NCBI RefSeq assembly: GCF_003053725.1
Contig: NZ_QAYC01000012.1
Coordinates: 62,001-126,000, forward strand
Direction: 5' to 3'
DNA from: Rhodovulum kholense
Lineage (GTDB): Bacteria > Pseudomonadota > Alphaproteobacteria > Rhodobacterales > Rhodobacteraceae
DNA length: 64,000 nucleotides
How positions within the stretch are numbered: the stretch's first letter is position 1; each line of letters opens with the position of its first letter. Position numbers and translations under genes: made by a program. Shown here piece by piece: positions 33,622 to 43,069 of the stretch. The notes beneath the pieces were generated by a model. That model did no database searches, was not told the origin of the DNA, and was given only the letters and a program-made list of their open reading frames with translations.

Positions 33622-35556
33622 TCAGGCCAGTTCGGCGGCCCGGGCCTCGCGGATGCGGTCGGCATCCTTGCCGTGCAGTTCCTCGTAATGGTCGAAATGG
33701 CTTTCGAACCAGGCGGTGCCGTGGCTGAGCCCGCCCAGCGCCTGGAAGAGTTCCTCCTTGGCGGCGGCCGGGATCAGCGCCTGGAACACGTCCCAGCCGC
33801 GCGCCCGGCGATGCGCCTCGAAGCCCAGCACCTGGCCCTTGAGGCTGCTGACAAGCGCCACCAGCGAGCCCGAATGGATCGTCGGAACATGGATCTCGAC
33901 CCGCTCGATCGGTTGCAGCACCACCGAACCCGCTTGGTCGAGCGCCTCGCGTACCCCTGCCTTGGCCGCTGTGCGGAAGGCGTAGTCCGAGCTGTCGACC
34001 GCATGGGTCTTGCCGTCGAGCAGCGTCACCGCGACATCGACAACCGGAAAGCCGAGCGGCCCGCGTTCCATCGCCTCGCGCGCCCCGGCCTCGACTGCGG
34101 GAATGTAGTTGCGGGGCACGGTGCCGCCCTTGATCGTCTCGTCGAAGGCAAAGCCCGCGCCCCGGCCCTGCGGCCGGACGGTCAGCACCACGTCGGCGAA
34201 CTGCCCGGCACCGCCCGACTGCTTGCGGTGGCGGTAGTGGGTCTCGATGGGGCGGGTGATGGTTTCGCGGTAGATCCCCGAAACCGGCTGGTCGACCGCG
34301 TCGATGCCGAACTCCTCGGCCAGTTTGGCCAGCACGCGGCGCAGGTGGATCGGGCCTTGCAGATGCACCACCGCATGGCCGGTCTCGCCGTCCTGGGTGG
34401 TCTGCATCCCGGGATCCGAAGCCGCCATTCGCCCGAGTGCCGCGGAAAGCCGGGCATCGTCGCGTTCGTTCGCGGGCAAGAGCAGGCGCGGATAGGTCGG
34501 CGGCCGACCCCGGGTCCAGCGCGGCAGCGGTTGGCTGCGCTCGGCGGTATAGGCCATGCCCGGATCGAGATGGTCGGACTTGACCGCAACGGCCAGCGTG
34601 CCGGGCTCGAGCGGTTCGGCGACCGGCTTGCCGTCGATGCCGGTCAGGGTGCCGATCGACCCGCCGGCCAGCGGTTCGCCATGCCGGATCGGGGTGCCGA
34701 GCGCCCGGATCAGGGTCGACTTGCCGACATGCTTGCGGGTGTCGGAGGCGACACCCACGGCCAGCGGCGCCTCGACCCCGAGCCGGAGCCGGATGGCCTC
34801 GCGGTCGGGGGCCTCGTGGCGCAGCGCCTTCATCAGCCGGGTCAGCCCGTTGCCATGGCTGGCGGCGCCCAGATAGGCGGCGATGATCGCACCGTCGCGA
34901 TGCGCGTCGGCGAGGATGGTGTAGACCTCGCCCGAGGCGGGCTCGCGGTCGTCGATCAGCTGTTCCATCAGGCTGTCGTCGAAATCTGCCAGATGTTCCA
35001 GCAGTTCGGCGCGGGCCTCCTGTTCGCGGTCCTGGATGTCGGACGGGATCTCGATCAGCTTCGAGGGTTGACCCTCGCGGTACTGGAAGGCGCGTTCCGA
35101 GACCAGATCGACCGAGCCCACCACATGGCCCTCGGCGTCACGCATCGGCACCTGGCGCAGGACGATGTGGTGGTTGGCATAGGCCTGCAGCGCACCGACG
35201 ATGTCGCGGATGCGGGCCTCGTCCTGGTCCATCTTGTTGATGAAGACAAAGCAGGGCACGTCCGACTGTTCGACCAGCCGCAGATAGGGCGCGGCCAGCA
35301 CCGCCGCCTCGGGGTCGGGTGGCACGCACAGGATGGCGGCATCCGAAGCGGCCAGCGCCTCGCCCGCATGACCGAGGAAGTCGGGCCCGCCCGCGATGTC
35401 GAACCCGGCCCAGGATTCGCCCAGATAGGAGAACTGGCTGACGGTCAGGGCGTCGGTGAAGGCGGCCGTGACCGGACGGCCCTCAAGCTCGCCCAGGGCC
35501 TTCAGCAGCGTCGACTTGCCCGACTGCGAGGGGCCCAGGATGGTGAAGCAGCGCAT
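33622..35556 (-). CDS. EF-G-like translation GTPase paralogue
   Basis: 644 residues with the EF-G domain layout. The P-loop GPSQSGKST (~residue 8) and the NKMD guanine-specificity motif (VFINKMDQDEAR) are present. The usual DTPGH switch-II sequence is replaced by a diverged FDIAGGPDFLGHAG, and the canonical switch-I threonine block is not apparent. The C-terminal half keeps domains III-V (QSGGAGQFADV, DSSDYAFRTAAKAGVREA). It is the diverged second EF-G seen in many alphaproteobacteria; a role in translocation is unproven. The start MRCFTILG follows GGGAGGA. Confidence 0.85.
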   Translation of the reverse strand: MRCFTILGPSQSGKSTLLKALGELEGRPVTAAFTDALTVSQFSYLGESWAGFDIAGGPDFLGHAGEALAASDAAILCVPPDPEAAVLAAPYLRLVEQSDVPCFVFINKMDQDEARIRDIVGALQAYANHHIVLRQVPMRDAEGHVVGSVDLVSERAFQYREGQPSKLIEIPSDIQDREQEARAELLEHLADFDDSLMEQLIDDREPASGEVYTILADAHRDGAIIAAYLGAASHGNGLTRLMKALRHEAPDREAIRLRLGVEAPLAVGVASDTRKHVGKSTLIRALGTPIRHGEPLAGGSIGTLTGIDGKPVAEPLEPGTLAVAVKSDHLDPGMAYTAERSQPLPRWTRGRPPTYPRLLLPANERDDARLSAALGRMAASDPGMQTTQDGETGHAVVHLQGPIHLRRVLAKLAEEFGIDAVDQPVSGIYRETITRPIETHYRHRKQSGGAGQFADVVLTVRPQGRGAGFAFDETIKGGTVPRNYIPAVEAGAREAMERGPLGFPVVDVAVTLLDGKTHAVDSSDYAFRTAAKAGVREALDQAGSVVLQPIERVEIHVPTIHSGSLVALVSSLKGQVLGFEAHRRARGWDVFQALIPAAAKEELFQALGGLSHGTAWFESHFDHYEELHGKDADRIREARAAELA

Positions 35557-35748
35557 GTGATGAAATCCTCCCATCGGTGGCTTCGGACGGGTCGCGCCGC
35601 CGCGTCACGGAAGTCCTGCGCCCGGGTCCGGGATAGGCGCGAAGGGCCTGCCCCGGAGGTCGGGTGCGGCCGCCAATGGCGTCGGGCCGCTGCCCCGTAT
35701 GGGGGCGATGTTCGGCCCTTTAACCCTTCGGGGTCAAGGCGGAAATGA

Positions 35749-35783
35749 CCGCAAGCGGGCCGGTCGGACCCGCCCGCTTGCGG
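35749..35783 (-). terminator. Terminator hairpin after gabD
   Basis: CCGCAAGCGGGC and GCCCGCTTGCGG form a 12-pair perfect stem with an 11-base loop, 28 bases beyond the gabD stop on the minus strand. The rest of the 250-base space to the EF-G-like gene shows no further gene. Confidence 0.6.
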
Positions 35784-35810
35784 CGCTCTGTCGCCCTGTC
35801 GGCGCCGGTC

Positions 35811-37283
35811 TCAGACCGACATGCAGATGTATTTCATCTCGAGGTAATCCTCGATCCCGTGGCGGCTGCCCTCGCGGCCCAGCCCCGACTGCTTGACGCC
35901 CCCGAAGGGCGCGACCTCGGTCGAGATCAGCCCGGTATTGACGCCGACGATGCCGTATTCCAGCGCCTCGGCCACCTTGTAGACCCGGCTCAGGTCGCGC
36001 GCGAAGAAATACGAGGCCAGACCGAAGATCGTGTCGTTCGCCATGGCGATGACGTCGTCCTCGGTCTCGAACCGGAACAGCGGCGCCAGCGGGCCGAAGG
36101 TCTCGTCTGTGGCGAACTGCATCTCCTGCGTGGCGCCGGTGACGATGGTGGGCTCGAAGAAGGTGCCGCCGCGCTGATGCGGCTTGCCGCCCAGGATCAC
36201 CTTGGCGCCCTTGGCGGTGGCATCGGCCAGATGGGTCTCGACCTTCTCGCGCGCGGCGTCCGAGATCAGCGGGCCGAGATCGGTGCCGTCATCCATGCCG
36301 TCGCCGACCTTGAGCTTGCCGACCGCCTCGGCCAGCTTGGCGGCGAAGGCATCGTAGACGCCCGACTGCACGTAGATCCGGTTGGCGCAGACGCAGGTCT
36401 GGCCATTGTTGCGGAACTTGCAGGCGATGGCGCCCTTCACGGCCGCATCCAGATCGGCGTCGTCGAACACGATGAAGGGCGCGTTGCCGCCCAGTTCCAT
36501 CGAGCATTTCTTGACCTGGTCGGCGGCCTGGCGCAGCAGGATGCGCCCGACCTCGGTCGACCCGGTGAAGGTGATCTTGCGCACCACCGGGTTCTCGCTG
36601 AACTCCTTGCCGATATCCGAGGATTTCGACGAGGTGATCACCGACATGAGCCCCTTGGGCAGGCCCGCCCGTTCGGCCAGCACCGCCATGGCCAGCGCCG
36701 AAAGCGGGGTTTCGGCGGCGGGCTTGATCAGGATCGCGCAGCCCGCGGCCAGCGCGGGCGCGGCCTTCCGGGTGATCATCGCATTGGGGAAGTTCCAGGG
36801 CGTGATGGCGGCGACCACCCCCACCGGCTGGCGGAACACGGTCAGGCGCTTGTCGGGCTGGTGGCCGGGAATGGTTTCGCCATAGATCCGCTTGGCCTCC
36901 TCGGCGAACCATTCGACGAAGCCCGCGCCATAGGCGATCTCGCCCCGGGACTCGGCCAGCGGCTTGCCCATTTCGGCGGTCAGGATCATCGCCAGATCTT
37001 CCTGCGCGGCCATCATCAGATCGTACCACTTGCGCAACACGCCGGCGCGCTCTTTCGCGGTTTTCGCGGCCCAGTCCTTCTGGGCCGCGGCGGCGGCCTC
37101 GATGGCGCGGGCGGCTTCGACGCGGCCCATGTCGGGCACCTGGCAGATGGTCTCGCCATTGGCCGGGTTCGTCACGGCGAAGGTCGCGCCGTCATCGGCT
37201 CCGACCCAGTCCCCGGCCAGAAAGGCATCGGTCGCCAGCAGACCCGGGTCCTTGAGAAGGCTCTTGAGGTCGCGTGCAAGCAT
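35811..37283 (-). CDS. gabD: NADP-dependent succinate-semialdehyde dehydrogenase
   Basis: 490 residues, the usual length. Coenzyme-binding and oxyanion region is ITPWNFPNAMITRK; the general base Glu is in MELGGNAPFIVFDDADLD; the catalytic Cys is in FRNNGQTCVCANRIYV. The second Cys two residues later is typical of GabD. It oxidises succinate semialdehyde to succinate in GABA and related catabolism. No gabT adjoins it; it diverges from an alpha/beta hydrolase 54 bases away. Confidence 0.93.
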   Translation of the reverse strand: MLARDLKSLLKDPGLLATDAFLAGDWVGADDGATFAVTNPANGETICQVPDMGRVEAARAIEAAAAAQKDWAAKTAKERAGVLRKWYDLMMAAQEDLAMILTAEMGKPLAESRGEIAYGAGFVEWFAEEAKRIYGETIPGHQPDKRLTVFRQPVGVVAAITPWNFPNAMITRKAAPALAAGCAILIKPAAETPLSALAMAVLAERAGLPKGLMSVITSSKSSDIGKEFSENPVVRKITFTGSTEVGRILLRQAADQVKKCSMELGGNAPFIVFDDADLDAAVKGAIACKFRNNGQTCVCANRIYVQSGVYDAFAAKLAEAVGKLKVGDGMDDGTDLGPLISDAAREKVETHLADATAKGAKVILGGKPHQRGGTFFEPTIVTGATQEMQFATDETFGPLAPLFRFETEDDVIAMANDTIFGLASYFFARDLSRVYKVAEALEYGIVGVNTGLISTEVAPFGGVKQSGLGREGSRHGIEDYLEMKYICMSV

Positions 37284-37337
37284 CGGTCATTCTCCCTTGG
37301 ATATCGTCTGTGCAGCATGGGGGCAGGGGGAACGGGG

Positions 37338-38144
37338 ATGCAACACGAAGCCATCGACTGGGACGACGCCTATGCCAACGCCCCTCATATCCCCTCTGCC
37401 GAAGCCTATCCGCCGCGCTGGGCCGCCGAGGCCGCGGCATTCCGGGCCACGGCACGGGGCCAGACGGGGCAGAGTTACGGACCCCATCCGCGGCAGAGCT
37501 TCGATCTGTTCCTGCCCGAGGCAGAATCTAGCGGGCTCGTGGTGTTTGTCCATGGCGGCTACTGGATGAAGTTCGACCGCTCGATGTGGTCGCATCTGGC
37601 GGCAGGCGCGGTGGCGCGGGGCTGGGCGGTGGCGATGCCCTCCTACCGGCTGGCTCCCGAGGTCGCGATCTCAAGCATCACCGCCGATATCCGCGCGGCG
37701 GTCGAGGCCATCGCCAGCCGCGTCCCCGGCGGGCCGCTGGTGCTGGCCGGCCATTCGGCGGGCGGGCATCTGGTGGCGCGGATGCTTTGCGCCGATGCCG
37801 CACCGGGGGCGGCCGCGGACCGGATCGCCCGGGTCGTGCCGATCTCGCCGGTCTCGGACCTGCGGCCGCTTCTGAAGACGCAGATGGCTGGCCCGCTTCA
37901 CCTCGATGCCGGGTCCGCCGCCGCCGAAAGCCCGGTGCTGATGACACCCCGACCGGGCGTGCCGGTCCATGTCTGGGTCGGCGGCGACGAACGCCCGGTC
38001 TTTCTCGATCAGGCGCGCTGGCTGGCCGAGGCCTGGACGGGGGCGGCGCTGACCGTCGACGAGGGGCGCCACCATTTCGACCTGATCGAGGGGCTGACCC
38101 GGCCCGACAGCCCGCTGACCGGGGCGCTGCTCGACGGGCTCTAG
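37338..38144 (+). CDS. Alpha/beta hydrolase (kynurenine formamidase-like)
   Basis: About 268 residues. VFVHGGYWMKFDRSMW supplies the oxyanion hole (HGGYW, as in arylformamidases of the yeast Bna7 type), and VLAGHSAGGHLVARM carries the nucleophile Ser. A late Asp (WVGGDERPV) and the His in EGRHHFDLIEG complete the triad. It is a cytoplasmic esterase/amidase; the HGGYW form and length suggest N-formylkynurenine hydrolysis, but no kynurenine genes are nearby. Confidence 0.82.
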   Translation: MQHEAIDWDDAYANAPHIPSAEAYPPRWAAEAAAFRATARGQTGQSYGPHPRQSFDLFLPEAESSGLVVFVHGGYWMKFDRSMWSHLAAGAVARGWAVAMPSYRLAPEVAISSITADIRAAVEAIASRVPGGPLVLAGHSAGGHLVARMLCADAAPGAAADRIARVVPISPVSDLRPLLKTQMAGPLHLDAGSAAAESPVLMTPRPGVPVHVWVGGDERPVFLDQARWLAEAWTGAALTVDEGRHHFDLIEGLTRPDSPLTGALLDGL

Positions 38145-38150
38145 AATTGG

Positions 38151-39143
38151 TCAGGCCTGGCCGAACCGCTCCTGCCAGCAAGGCCTTGTGTCGCCCGGGG
38201 CGGGGCGCGCCAGATAGACCCCGCGCGCGATGGCCCGCGCCAGGCAGACGGCGGCGGCATGACCGAGCCGCAGCGCCTCGTACCCGCCCTCGGGCAGCGG
38301 CTTCGCCCCGGTGGCTGCGGCAAAGACCAGATCGCCGTCGAAGGGCGTATGGCTTGGCACCAGCGCGCGGGCCATGCCGTCATGGGCGGCGACCGCCATC
38401 CGCGTCGCCTGCGCCTGGGTCAGTGCCGCATCGGTCGCGACGATGGCGATGGTCGTCGACTGGCCAAGCCTGGCCTCGGGGCGTGGCTCGGCCAGAGGAT
38501 CGTGCCGCCCCATACCGCGCCCGCCGAACTCGTCCCCGATCTCGAAGGGCGCGGCCCAGAATTCCGGCCCGCCGCCCATGACCGCAGACCCCAGCGCATT
38601 GATCGCGACCAGCGCGCCGACGGTAATGCCGCTCTCCAGCACCAGCGAGGCCGAGCCGAGCCCGCCTTTCAGATCCGCCGTGGTGGCGCCAAGCCCCGCA
38701 CCCGCGCTGCCCAGCTCGATCTCTTCGCTTGCCGCCTCCAGCGCCGCCCGGCCAAGCGCGCGATAGGGCGCCTCGTCCCAGCCCTTGTCGCCGCCATTCG
38801 CCAGATCGAACAGGATCGCGCCCGGCACGATGGGCACCCGCTGCCCCGCGACCTCGAAGCCGCGCCCCATGGCGCGCAGCCCCTCGACCACCCCCGCCGC
38901 GGCATCGAGCCCGAAGGCCGACCCGCCCGACAGCACCAGCGCATCGACCTCCTGCACCAGCCGGTCGGGCGCCAGCAGATCGGTCTCGCGGGTGCCGGGC
39001 GCCCCGCCCATCACATGCACCCCGGCCACGAAAGGCGCCTCGCCCAGCAGAACCGTCACGCCGGTCTTCACCCGCGCATCCCCGGCCTGGCCGACCCTCA
39101 GCCCCGCCACATCGGTCACAAGGTTCCGCTGCCCCGGCCGCAT
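38151..39143 (-). CDS. P1/S58-family peptidase (DmpA/NylC-like, self-cleaving)
   Basis: About 330 residues. LSGGSAFGLDAAAGVVEGL, VPIVPGAILFDL and SHTPFDGDLVFAAATG are blocks of the P1/S58 N-terminal-nucleophile hydrolase family, whose members cleave themselves and act as aminopeptidases, D-esterases or nylon-oligomer amidases. The start MRPGQRNLV follows GGGAG; a start 13 codons upstream would translate repeat copy F into MGIFAKKK, which I judge spurious. It is downstream of an aldehyde dehydrogenase on the same strand. Substrate unknown. Confidence 0.85.
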   Translation of the reverse strand: MRPGQRNLVTDVAGLRVGQAGDARVKTGVTVLLGEAPFVAGVHVMGGAPGTRETDLLAPDRLVQEVDALVLSGGSAFGLDAAAGVVEGLRAMGRGFEVAGQRVPIVPGAILFDLANGGDKGWDEAPYRALGRAALEAASEEIELGSAGAGLGATTADLKGGLGSASLVLESGITVGALVAINALGSAVMGGGPEFWAAPFEIGDEFGGRGMGRHDPLAEPRPEARLGQSTTIAIVATDAALTQAQATRMAVAAHDGMARALVPSHTPFDGDLVFAAATGAKPLPEGGYEALRLGHAAAVCLARAIARGVYLARPAPGDTRPCWQERFGQA

Positions 39144-39158
39144 CGCGCCCACTCCCGT

Positions 39159-39180
39159 CTTCTTCTTGGCAAAAATACCC
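39159..39180 (-). repeat. GGGTATTT...CCAAGAAGAA element, copy F
   Basis: Read on the minus strand: GGGTATTT-TTG-CCAAGAAGAAG, 40 nt after the stop of the aldehyde dehydrogenase gene and in its sense, and 15 nt before the S58 peptidase start. Confidence 0.85.
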
Positions 39181-39219
39181 ATGGCACAGCGCCGGACGGA
39201 AGGCTGACCTGCGGTCGGC

Positions 39220-40668
39220 TCAGCCGTGGCGTGCCGCGACCGTCTTCAGCACCGAAAAGCCGTAAAGCGCCTCGAACCCCTTCTCGCGGCCATGGCCCGA
39301 AAGGCCCACGCCGCCGAAGGGCAGCTCGACCCCGCCGCCCGCGCCGTAATTGTTCAGATAGACCTGGCCCGCGCGCAGCTTCCTGGCCATCCGCATCTGC
39401 CGGGCGCCGTCGCGGGTCCAGACTGCGGCCACCAGCCCGTAGCCGGTGCCATTGGCGATCGACACCGCCTCCTCCTCGTCGGCGAAGGGGATCACCACCT
39501 GCACCGGGCCAAAGATTTCCTCCTGTGCCAGCCGGTGCCCGGGCGGCACCCGCGTCAGCAGCCGCGGCGCCACGTAATATCCGCCCGCGGGCGCATTGCC
39601 GATGATCCGGCCCTCGGCCGCGGTTTCCAGATCCTGTCCCTTGCCGAGATAATCCAGGACGATCTCTTTCTGCCGGCTCGAGATCAGCGGCCCGAGATTG
39701 AGATCCTCCAGCGCAGGCCCCACCCAGAGCGCGCGATAGGCGCCCGCCATGCGCTCGACCAGCTCGTCATAAAGCCGCCGCTCGACCAGGATGCGCGACG
39801 AGGCCGAACAGGTCTGCCCCGCGTTCTGCAGCCCGCCATTGACCAGGAACGGCAGCGCCGCGTCGAGATCGGCATCGGCAAAGACGATCTGGGGCGACTT
39901 GCCGCCCAGTTCCAGCGTCACCGGCGCCACATGCCGCGCCGCCTCGGCCTGCACCTTGCGTCCGACCGACAGCGAGCCGGTGAACGAGATATGATCGACC
40001 CCGGGATGCGAGGCGAGCGCCGCGCCGGCCTCGTCGCCAAGCCCCGGCACCACGTTCAGCGCGCCATCGGGCAGGCCCGCCTCTTCGGCCAGCTTGGCAA
40101 AGGCCAGCGCGGTCAGGCAGGCTTCCTCGGCGGGCTTCAGCACGCAGGCATTGCCCATCGCCAGCGCCGCCCCGACCGAGCGTCCGATGATCTGCATCGG
40201 GTAGTTCCAGGGAATGATATGGCCCGTCACCCCATGCGGCTCGCGCAGGGTGTAGACGGTATAGCCGTCCATGTAGGGCAGGCTGTGGCCCATCACCTTG
40301 TCGGCGGCACCGCCGTAGAATTCCAGATAGCGCGCCAGCGTCATCGCATCCGACCGCGCCTGGGTCAGCGGCTTGCCGACATCGGTGGCCTCGATCCGCG
40401 CCAGCGTTTCGGCGCGGCCGCGCACGAACTGGCCGATTCGGGTCAGAACCCGGCCGCGCTCGGTCGCGGTCATCCGGCCCCAGGACCCCTGCCGGGCCTC
40501 GTCCGCGGCGGTGACGGCCGCGTCGATATCGGCAACCTTGCCGCGCGCGATCGACCCGATCGGCGCGCCGGTCGAGGGATTCTCGACCGCAAGAAAATCG
40601 CGGCTGGCAGGCGGCTGCCAGACCCCGCCGATAAAGCAGCGGTCGGTTTCGAACCAAAGCTCGCGCAT
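39220..40668 (-). CDS. Aldehyde dehydrogenase family protein
   Basis: 482 residues with all catalytic parts: IIPWNYPMQIIG (oxyanion Asn), VTLELGGKSPQIVFADADLD (Glu base) and LQNAGQTCSASSRILVE (nucleophile Cys). It is an NAD(P)-dependent dehydrogenase of a small aldehyde. It begins 6 bases after the stop of the dipeptide-type ABC ATPase gene on the same strand, so it may be the last but one gene of that transport operon, and could act on the aldehyde derived from the imported substrate. Confidence 0.9.
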   Translation of the reverse strand: MRELWFETDRCFIGGVWQPPASRDFLAVENPSTGAPIGSIARGKVADIDAAVTAADEARQGSWGRMTATERGRVLTRIGQFVRGRAETLARIEATDVGKPLTQARSDAMTLARYLEFYGGAADKVMGHSLPYMDGYTVYTLREPHGVTGHIIPWNYPMQIIGRSVGAALAMGNACVLKPAEEACLTALAFAKLAEEAGLPDGALNVVPGLGDEAGAALASHPGVDHISFTGSLSVGRKVQAEAARHVAPVTLELGGKSPQIVFADADLDAALPFLVNGGLQNAGQTCSASSRILVERRLYDELVERMAGAYRALWVGPALEDLNLGPLISSRQKEIVLDYLGKGQDLETAAEGRIIGNAPAGGYYVAPRLLTRVPPGHRLAQEEIFGPVQVVIPFADEEEAVSIANGTGYGLVAAVWTRDGARQMRMARKLRAGQVYLNNYGAGGGVELPFGGVGLSGHGREKGFEALYGFSVLKTVAARHG

Positions 40669-40673
40669 ACGTC

Positions 40674-42251
40674 CTATTCCGGTTCCTTCAGCTTCGGGGC
40701 GGCCGACAACAACGCCTTGGTATAAGCATGCGCAGGGTTGTGCAGCACCTTTTCTGTCGCCCCTTCCTCTACGATCCGGCCCGCCTGCATCACAAGCACT
40801 CGTTCGGTGCTCGACCTGACCACGGACAGGTCGTGACTGATGAAAAGATAGGACAGACCGAACCTTGCGCGCAGATCGGCCAGCAGATCGAGAATCTGCG
40901 CCCTGACGCGAACGTCAAGCGCCGAAACCGCCTCGTCAAGCACGATCAGGTCGGGCCGCGCGATCAGCGCGCGCGCGATGGCGATGCGCTGGCGCTGGCC
41001 GCCCGAGAATTCGTGGATGAAGCGGTCGCGGTGCTTCGGATCAAGCCCCACAGCCTCGAGCGCCGCGTCGATGCGCTCGTCGGCATCGCTCGGGCGCCCG
41101 CCCAGATGAAACGGCTCGGCGATCAGCCGGGCCACGCGGTGGCGCGGATTGAAGCTGCCAAAAGGGTCCTGAAAGACCGCGTTCATCTTGCGGCGCAGCC
41201 GGGCGGGCATCGCCGCACCGGCCCGCACGACCTCTCCGTCCAGCCGGATCTCGCCGCCCTGCAGCGGATCGAGCCCCAGCACGGCACGCGCCAAGGTCGA
41301 TTTGCCGCACCCGGATTCGCCTACAAGGCCCAAACTTTCACCGCGCGCGATCCCGAAGCTGACCCCGTCGACCGCGCGATGGGGCGGCAGCCGCCGGAAC
41401 AGGCCGGAATGGACCGCCGGATAGCTGCGCCGCGCCTCGCGCACCTCCAGCAGCGGCGGGCCGGGCGGGGGCGGGGGCGGGGGCGTCGTCGGCCGGTGCG
41501 CAGAAGCGGCCACCAGCGCGCGGGTATAGGGGTGCTTTCGATCCGCCAGCACGGATGCGGCCGGGCCCTCCTCGACGATCTCGCCGCGCCGCATCACCGC
41601 CAGCCGGTCGGCAACCCCCGAGATCACCGCCAGATCGTGGGTGATCAGCAAGAGCCCCATGCCCGTTTCGGCCACCAGCCCCTTCAGCAGATCGAGGATC
41701 CGCGCCTGCGTGGTGACGTCGAGCGCGGTGGTCGGCTCGTCCGCGATCAGCAGCTGCGGGCGCAGCGCGATGGCCATGGCGATGCAGACCCTCTGGCGCT
41801 GCCCGCCAGACAGCTCGTGCGGATAGCGCGTGGGAGGAAACCGGTCGGGGGGCAGGCCGACCCGGTTCAGCAGCCGCGCGGCGGCGCGGCGCGCCTCGGC
41901 CCGGGTCGCCTCGCCATGCACGATCAGCGTCTCGGCCACCTGATCGCCGATCCTCTGCACCGGGTTCAGCGCGGTCATCGGCTCCTGGAAGATCATGCCC
42001 AGATCGCGGCCGCGGACCCGGCACATCTGCCGGTCCGACAGCGACAGAAGATCCAGCCCGTTCAGCCGCAGATGGCCGCGAAGTTCGGCGCCCTCGGGCA
42101 GAAGGCCCATGATCGCCAGCGCGGTCATCGACTTGCCCGACCCGCTTTCGCCCGCAAGCCCCAGGATCTCGCCCCGCCCGATTTCGAGCGAGACGCCGTT
42201 CAGCACCGGACGGCCGTTCAGGCTCAGCCCGAGATCGCGCAGCAGGATCAC
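40674..42251 (-). CDS. Peptide/opine-type ABC transporter, two fused ATP-binding domains (DppD-DppF)
   Basis: 525 residues with two complete nucleotide-binding domains. First: [33 protein letters not shown]. Second: [34 protein letters not shown] proline-rich linker (about residues 255-268) joins them. Fused pairs energise dipeptide/nickel/oligopeptide importers. The GTG start overlaps the dppC-like stop (GTGA). Confidence 0.93.
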   Translation of the reverse strand: MILLRDLGLSLNGRPVLNGVSLEIGRGEILGLAGESGSGKSMTALAIMGLLPEGAELRGHLRLNGLDLLSLSDRQMCRVRGRDLGMIFQEPMTALNPVQRIGDQVAETLIVHGEATRAEARRAAARLLNRVGLPPDRFPPTRYPHELSGGQRQRVCIAMAIALRPQLLIADEPTTALDVTTQARILDLLKGLVAETGMGLLLITHDLAVISGVADRLAVMRRGEIVEEGPAASVLADRKHPYTRALVAASAHRPTTPPPPPPPGPPLLEVREARRSYPAVHSGLFRRLPPHRAVDGVSFGIARGESLGLVGESGCGKSTLARAVLGLDPLQGGEIRLDGEVVRAGAAMPARLRRKMNAVFQDPFGSFNPRHRVARLIAEPFHLGGRPSDADERIDAALEAVGLDPKHRDRFIHEFSGGQRQRIAIARALIARPDLIVLDEAVSALDVRVRAQILDLLADLRARFGLSYLFISHDLSVVRSSTERVLVMQAGRIVEEGATEKVLHNPAHAYTKALLSAAPKLKEPE

Positions 42252-43069
42252 CGGGCGGCTCTCCTGAGGCGCGGGTCGAGCGCGTCGCGCAGCCCGTCGC
42301 CCAGAAGGTTCAGCCCCAGCACGGTCAGCACGATGGCCAGCCCCGGCAGGATCGCCAGCCGGGGCGCGGTGTAGATCATGGTCTGCGCTTCGGCCAGCAT
42401 CCGGCCCCAGCTGGGCGTCGGCGGCTGCGCCCCGAGCCCGACATAGGACAGCCCCGCCTCGGCGAGGATGCCGAGGCTGAACTGGATCGTCGCCTGCACG
42501 ATCAGCAGATTGGCGATATTGGGCAGGACATGTTCGGTGCTGATGCGGGCCCGGCCCTTGCCCGCCAGCTCGGCCGCGCGGATATAATCGAGCGTCCAGA
42601 GGCCGAGTGCGGCGCCGCGCGTGACCCGGGCGAAGACCGGGATGTTGAAGATGCCGATGGCCAGGATCGCGTTCAGCGCCGAGGGGCCGAGAATGGCGGT
42701 GATCAGGATCGCGATCACCAGCGCCGGGAAGGCGAAGATCAGGTCGTTCATGCGCATGACGATCTCGTCGAGCCAACCGCCGCGGGTTGCTGCCGCCATC
42801 AGCCCCAGCGGCACGCCCGCGCCCATGCCGATGCCGACCGCGACCAGCGCCACCGCGATCGAGCTGCGCGCGCCCACCATCAGCATCGCCAGCATGTCGC
42901 GCCCCAGCTGGTCGGTGCCCAGCAGATAGGGGCCGCCCGGCGGGCGCAGCCGCTCGGCGATGTTCAGCGCGGTCACGTCATGGGGCACCCAGACCAGCGA
43001 CAGCGCCGCCAGCGTCAGCACGGCGCCGCTGATCACGCCGCCCGCGATCAGGTTCGGTCGCGCGCTCAT
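42248..43069 (-). CDS. Peptide-type ABC transporter permease (DppC-like)
   Basis: 273 residues, about six membrane helices. YLLGTDQLGRDMLAMLMVGAR is the N-terminal DppC signature, and the EAA loop is recognisable at RAAELAGKGRARI...HVLPN. It overlaps the DppB-like gene by ATGA and the fused ATPase by GTGA, so the three are translationally coupled. Confidence 0.93.
   Translation of the reverse strand: MSARPNLIAGGVISGAVLTLAALSLVWVPHDVTALNIAERLRPPGGPYLLGTDQLGRDMLAMLMVGARSSIAVALVAVGIGMGAGVPLGLMAAATRGGWLDEIVMRMNDLIFAFPALVIAILITAILGPSALNAILAIGIFNIPVFARVTRGAALGLWTLDYIRAAELAGKGRARISTEHVLPNIANLLIVQATIQFSLGILAEAGLSYVGLGAQPPTPSWGRMLAEAQTMIYTAPRLAILPGLAIVLTVLGLNLLGDGLRDALDPRLRRAAR

Noticed and set aside
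33371-33688. Plus-strand open frame overlapping the end of ibpA and the inverted repeat
   Set aside because: It consists of out-of-frame ibpA sequence and palindromic terminator DNA; no ribosome-binding site or domain.
39144-39182. A longer S58 peptidase start giving MGIFAKKKTGVGA
   Set aside because: The added codons are exactly repeat copy F; the same string occurs in non-coding places elsewhere, and the downstream ATG has its own GGGAG.
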